In this document: positions 5,688-6,976 of the stretch, piece by piece
Numbering within the stretch: the stretch's first letter is position 1
Layout of the letters: each line of letters begins with the position of its first letter
From: Chloroflexota bacterium
GTDB lineage: Bacteria; Chloroflexota; Limnocylindria; Limnocylindrales; CSP1-4
Length of the DNA stretch: 6,976 bases
NCBI GenBank assembly: GCA_017881985.1
Contig: JADGQH010000173.1
Location: forward strand, 1 to 6,976
Reading direction: 5' to 3'
Translations under genes and position numbers: made by a program
The notes under the pieces: model-generated
What the model was told of the DNA's origin: nothing
The model's input: only the letters and a program-made list of their open reading frames with translations
The model's database searches: none

Positions 5688-5721
5688 CTCCCGGGCCGCG
5701 GTCAGGCGACGGGCAGTCGGG

Positions 5722-6138
5722 TCAGACGACCCGGCCGACCCCGGCGATCTGGGCGACGGCGAATGCGACGAACAGGATCGCGAAGATCCCCACGAAGACG
5801 ATCGCGATACGCCGGAGGTCGCGCTGCACGTAGGTGTACTCGTCGGCCGCGACGATCGCGAGCGTGCTGACGGCGCGACTGCGTCCCCGGGCCGGCACGT
5901 CCGCCGCGGCGCTGCGGCGACGATCGCGAACCCGATCGAGCGACGCGCTTGCCTGGCGCTCCTCGTCGACGATGCGCGCCTCGATCTCGGCCGCGCGGGC
6001 CAGCTCGTCGTCGGTGAGCGTGCCGCTCGGCCGCGGCGGCACCGGGACAGGGGAGAGCGCGGCGGACGGTCGGCCGGATGGGCCCTTCGAAGGGGGCCGC
6101 TGCCCCGGTCGCGTGCTGCCGCGCTGGCGCTTCGCCAT
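5722..6138 (-). CDS. Small basic protein with C-terminal membrane anchor, unknown function
   Basis: A 138-residue protein I cannot assign to a named family. Residues 1-40 are basic and rich in Pro, Ser, Arg and Lys (MAKRQRGSTRPGQRPPSKG...) and look disordered. Residues about 41-76 are charged and probably helical or coiled (TDDELARAAEIEARIVDEER). After a second basic patch comes EYTYVQRDLRRI (100-111), then one hydrophobic segment (about 112-134, IAIVFVGIFAILFVAFAVAQIAG) and a four-residue tail. This suggests a C-tail-anchored protein with its bulk in the cytoplasm and positive charges at the membrane entry. ATG 6138 follows AGGAGG (6155-6150) by 11 bases. Because rarA lies 43 bases downstream on the same strand, an operon is likely, but that does not reveal a role. 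Its coding-type composition supports a real gene. Confidence 0.8.
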   Translation of the reverse strand: MAKRQRGSTRPGQRPPSKGPSGRPSAALSPVPVPPRPSGTLTDDELARAAEIEARIVDEERQASASLDRVRDRRRSAAADVPARGRSRAVSTLAIVAADEYTYVQRDLRRIAIVFVGIFAILFVAFAVAQIAGVGRVV

Positions 6139-6236
6139 GCTGAGGTTGGCCTCCTGGATCTTCGCGGCACCCGGGTCCGGGCGCACTCGGTTCGGGCGTG
6201 CTCGGGTGGTGGCGCACACGCGCCCGCCGACGCCGA

Positions 6237-6242
6237 AGGATA
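6237..6242 (-). promoter_or_regulatory. Possible extended -10 promoter for the membrane protein-rarA operon
   Basis: The minus strand reads TGCTATCCT, an extended -10 form (TGn plus TATCCT, 4 of 6 to consensus). No -35 is evident, as is common for extended -10 promoters. It would leave a leader of about 95 bases before the ATG at 6138. Confidence 0.3.
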
Positions 6243-6297
6243 GCACCGCGGGCCGGTGGCGGGCCGGAGCAGGGGGCGCCGGATAAGCAGGCCCTGC

Positions 6298-6303
6298 TAG
6301 ACT
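6298..6303 (+). promoter_or_regulatory. Possible -10 element of the DUF4446 gene
   Basis: TAGACT (4 of 6 to consensus) lies 24 bases before the GTG at 6328, giving a leader of about 18 bases that contains the ribosome site GGAGG (6319-6323). No good -35 was found. TAGnnT forms are common in high-GC bacteria. Confidence 0.3.
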
Positions 6304-6327
6304 CGCGGGAGCCCCACCGGAGGATCC

Positions 6328-6837
6328 GTGAGCGATCTCAACGCGCTCGTCAGCGCCAATATCGGCCCGATCGTCGGCCTCCTGGTGATCGCCCTCGCGA
6401 TCCTCGCCGGCGTGCTCGTGGTCGTGGCCCGGCGTGCCCGTCGCCTCGAATCCCAGCTCGCCTCGCTCACCCGCGGCGACGACGGCGAGAACCTCGCCGA
6501 GATTCTCGAGGCGCACCTCGACAAGGTCTACGCCGTGGCACGCCGCCAGGACGAGCTCGACGGCCGCGCCGTCGCCCTCGAGGCCCGCGCCCGCCACACG
6601 CTGCAGGGCCTCAGCCTCGTCCGCTTCAACAACTTCGACGACACCGGTGGGAACCAGAGCTTCGCCCTTGCCGTGTCGGACCCCGAGGCGAACGGCGTGG
6701 TCATCTCCAGCCTGCACGCTCGCAACCAGACCCGCGTCTACGCGAAGGCCGTGGCCCGCGGCGTCGCCGAGGGCGCGCTGTCCGCGGAGGAGAGCAACGC
6801 GTTGCGCGAGGCGACCACCCGGGCGCTCGGTCGCTGA
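6328..6837 (+). CDS. DUF4446 family membrane protein
   Basis: A 169-residue protein matching DUF4446, a family of unknown function in Firmicutes, Chloroflexota and Actinobacteria. It has one N-terminal transmembrane segment (about 13-34, GPIVGLLVIALAILAGVLVVV) followed by RRARR. A charged helical or coiled-coil stretch follows (about 36-92). The family core is LSLVRFNNFDDTGGNQSFAL (95-114) with GVVISSLHARNQTRVYAK (123-140), close to the family pattern LVRYDAF-D-GG-SF and GVVL-S-H-R-RVYAK. The short C-terminal helix ends SAEESNALREA. Predicted topology is N-terminal anchor with the core in the cytoplasm (positive-inside rule). The GTG start is preceded by GGAGG only 4 bases away, a tight spacing; no better start fits. 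It is divergent from the rarA pair, with a 189-base spacer. Confidence 0.93.
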   Translation: MSDLNALVSANIGPIVGLLVIALAILAGVLVVVARRARRLESQLASLTRGDDGENLAEILEAHLDKVYAVARRQDELDGRAVALEARARHTLQGLSLVRFNNFDDTGGNQSFALAVSDPEANGVVISSLHARNQTRVYAKAVARGVAEGALSAEESNALREATTRALGR

Positions 6838-6847
6838 CGGAGCGGAC

Positions 6848-6922
6848 GTGACCCGCCACGTAGCCGCGGGTCCCGCGATCACGCCCGGGGGGCTGTCGAT
6901 GACGCCCCGGGGCGGTCGATGA
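6848..6922 (+). CDS. Possible 24-codon micro-ORF after DUF4446
   Basis: GTG at 6848 follows GGAG (6839-6842) by 5 bases and reads MTRHVAAGPAITPGGLSMTP..., ending in TGA at 6920-6922. That stop overlaps an ATG at 6919 (ATGA). It could be a coupled leader peptide, but such frames are common in GC-rich DNA. Confidence 0.15.
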   Translation: MTRHVAAGPAITPGGLSMTPRGGR

Positions 6923-6932
6923 CGCGCGGGGT
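6872..6932 (+). repeat. Degenerate tandem repeat, three units of about 20 bp
   Basis: The core (t/g)GTCGATGACGC occurs at 6895-6905 and again at 6915-6925 with a 20-base period, each followed by a C/G-rich run ending GGGG. A weaker third unit (CGATCACGCCCGGGG, 6876-6890) precedes them at a 21-base offset. A 12-bp palindrome CGCCCCGGGGCG (6903-6914) spans the junction of units 2 and 3. Repeats of this spacing, about two helical turns, can be protein-binding sites, but low-complexity drift is equally possible. Confidence 0.4.
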
Positions 6933-6976
6933 CCGGGCGGCCGGTGCACGCCGCGGCAGCGCGCCGCGCGCGCCGA
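6919..6976 (+). CDS. Possible start of a further gene, cut by the right edge
   Basis: ATG at 6919 stays open to the window end (MTRGVRAAGARRGSAPRAP). Only 19 codons are visible, they are rich in Arg and Ala, and the ribosome site (GGGGCGG) is poor. This cannot be separated from chance. Confidence 0.18.
   Translation, partial: MTRGVRAAGARRGSAPRAP

Noticed and set aside
1..6976. CRISPR array, IS element or phage integration site
   Set aside because: No regularly spaced repeats with unique spacers, no transposase or integrase frame, and no paired terminal inverted repeats were seen.

Overview
The window is very GC-rich bacterial DNA (hand counts of about 75% in a sampled coding line). It holds six clear protein genes, one weaker small gene and a decayed stretch. 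GC-saturated third codon positions, GTG starts, a DUF4446 protein and the serA/class V aminotransferase pair suggest a soil or freshwater Chloroflexota lineage or a similar high-GC bacterium. No marker here settles the phylum.

Left part (1-2529, minus strand): a two-gene serine-biosynthesis operon. A class V PLP-dependent aminotransferase (1321-2529) overlaps by ATGA the start of serA, D-3-phosphoglycerate dehydrogenase, which runs off the left edge. Together they could carry 3-phosphoglycerate to phosphoserine, the aminotransferase replacing the usual SerC.

Middle (2530-4286): divergent from the operon is an intact VapBC-type toxin-antitoxin pair (2650-3337, plus strand). Its AT-rich start region combines a -10-like TATATA, a 14-bp perfect palindrome and the antitoxin start codon. 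Beyond it lie about 950 bases without an ordinary gene. On the minus strand this stretch holds a frameshifted BrnT-like toxin remnant, a possible tail of its partner, a 75-codon open frame with a perfect Shine-Dalgarno sequence, and a fragment resembling the C-terminal half of a PIN domain. I read it as a graveyard of toxin-antitoxin modules beside a live one.

Right part (4287-6976): rarA (AAA+ ATPase of replication-fork recombination) sits on the minus strand behind a small protein with a C-terminal membrane anchor. Divergent from these is a DUF4446 membrane protein (6328-6837). The right edge carries a degenerate 20-bp tandem repeat and possibly the start of another gene.

Most of the window is ordinary housekeeping sequence. 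The least described parts are the decayed toxin-antitoxin region, the vapB control site and the small open frame at 3703-3930.
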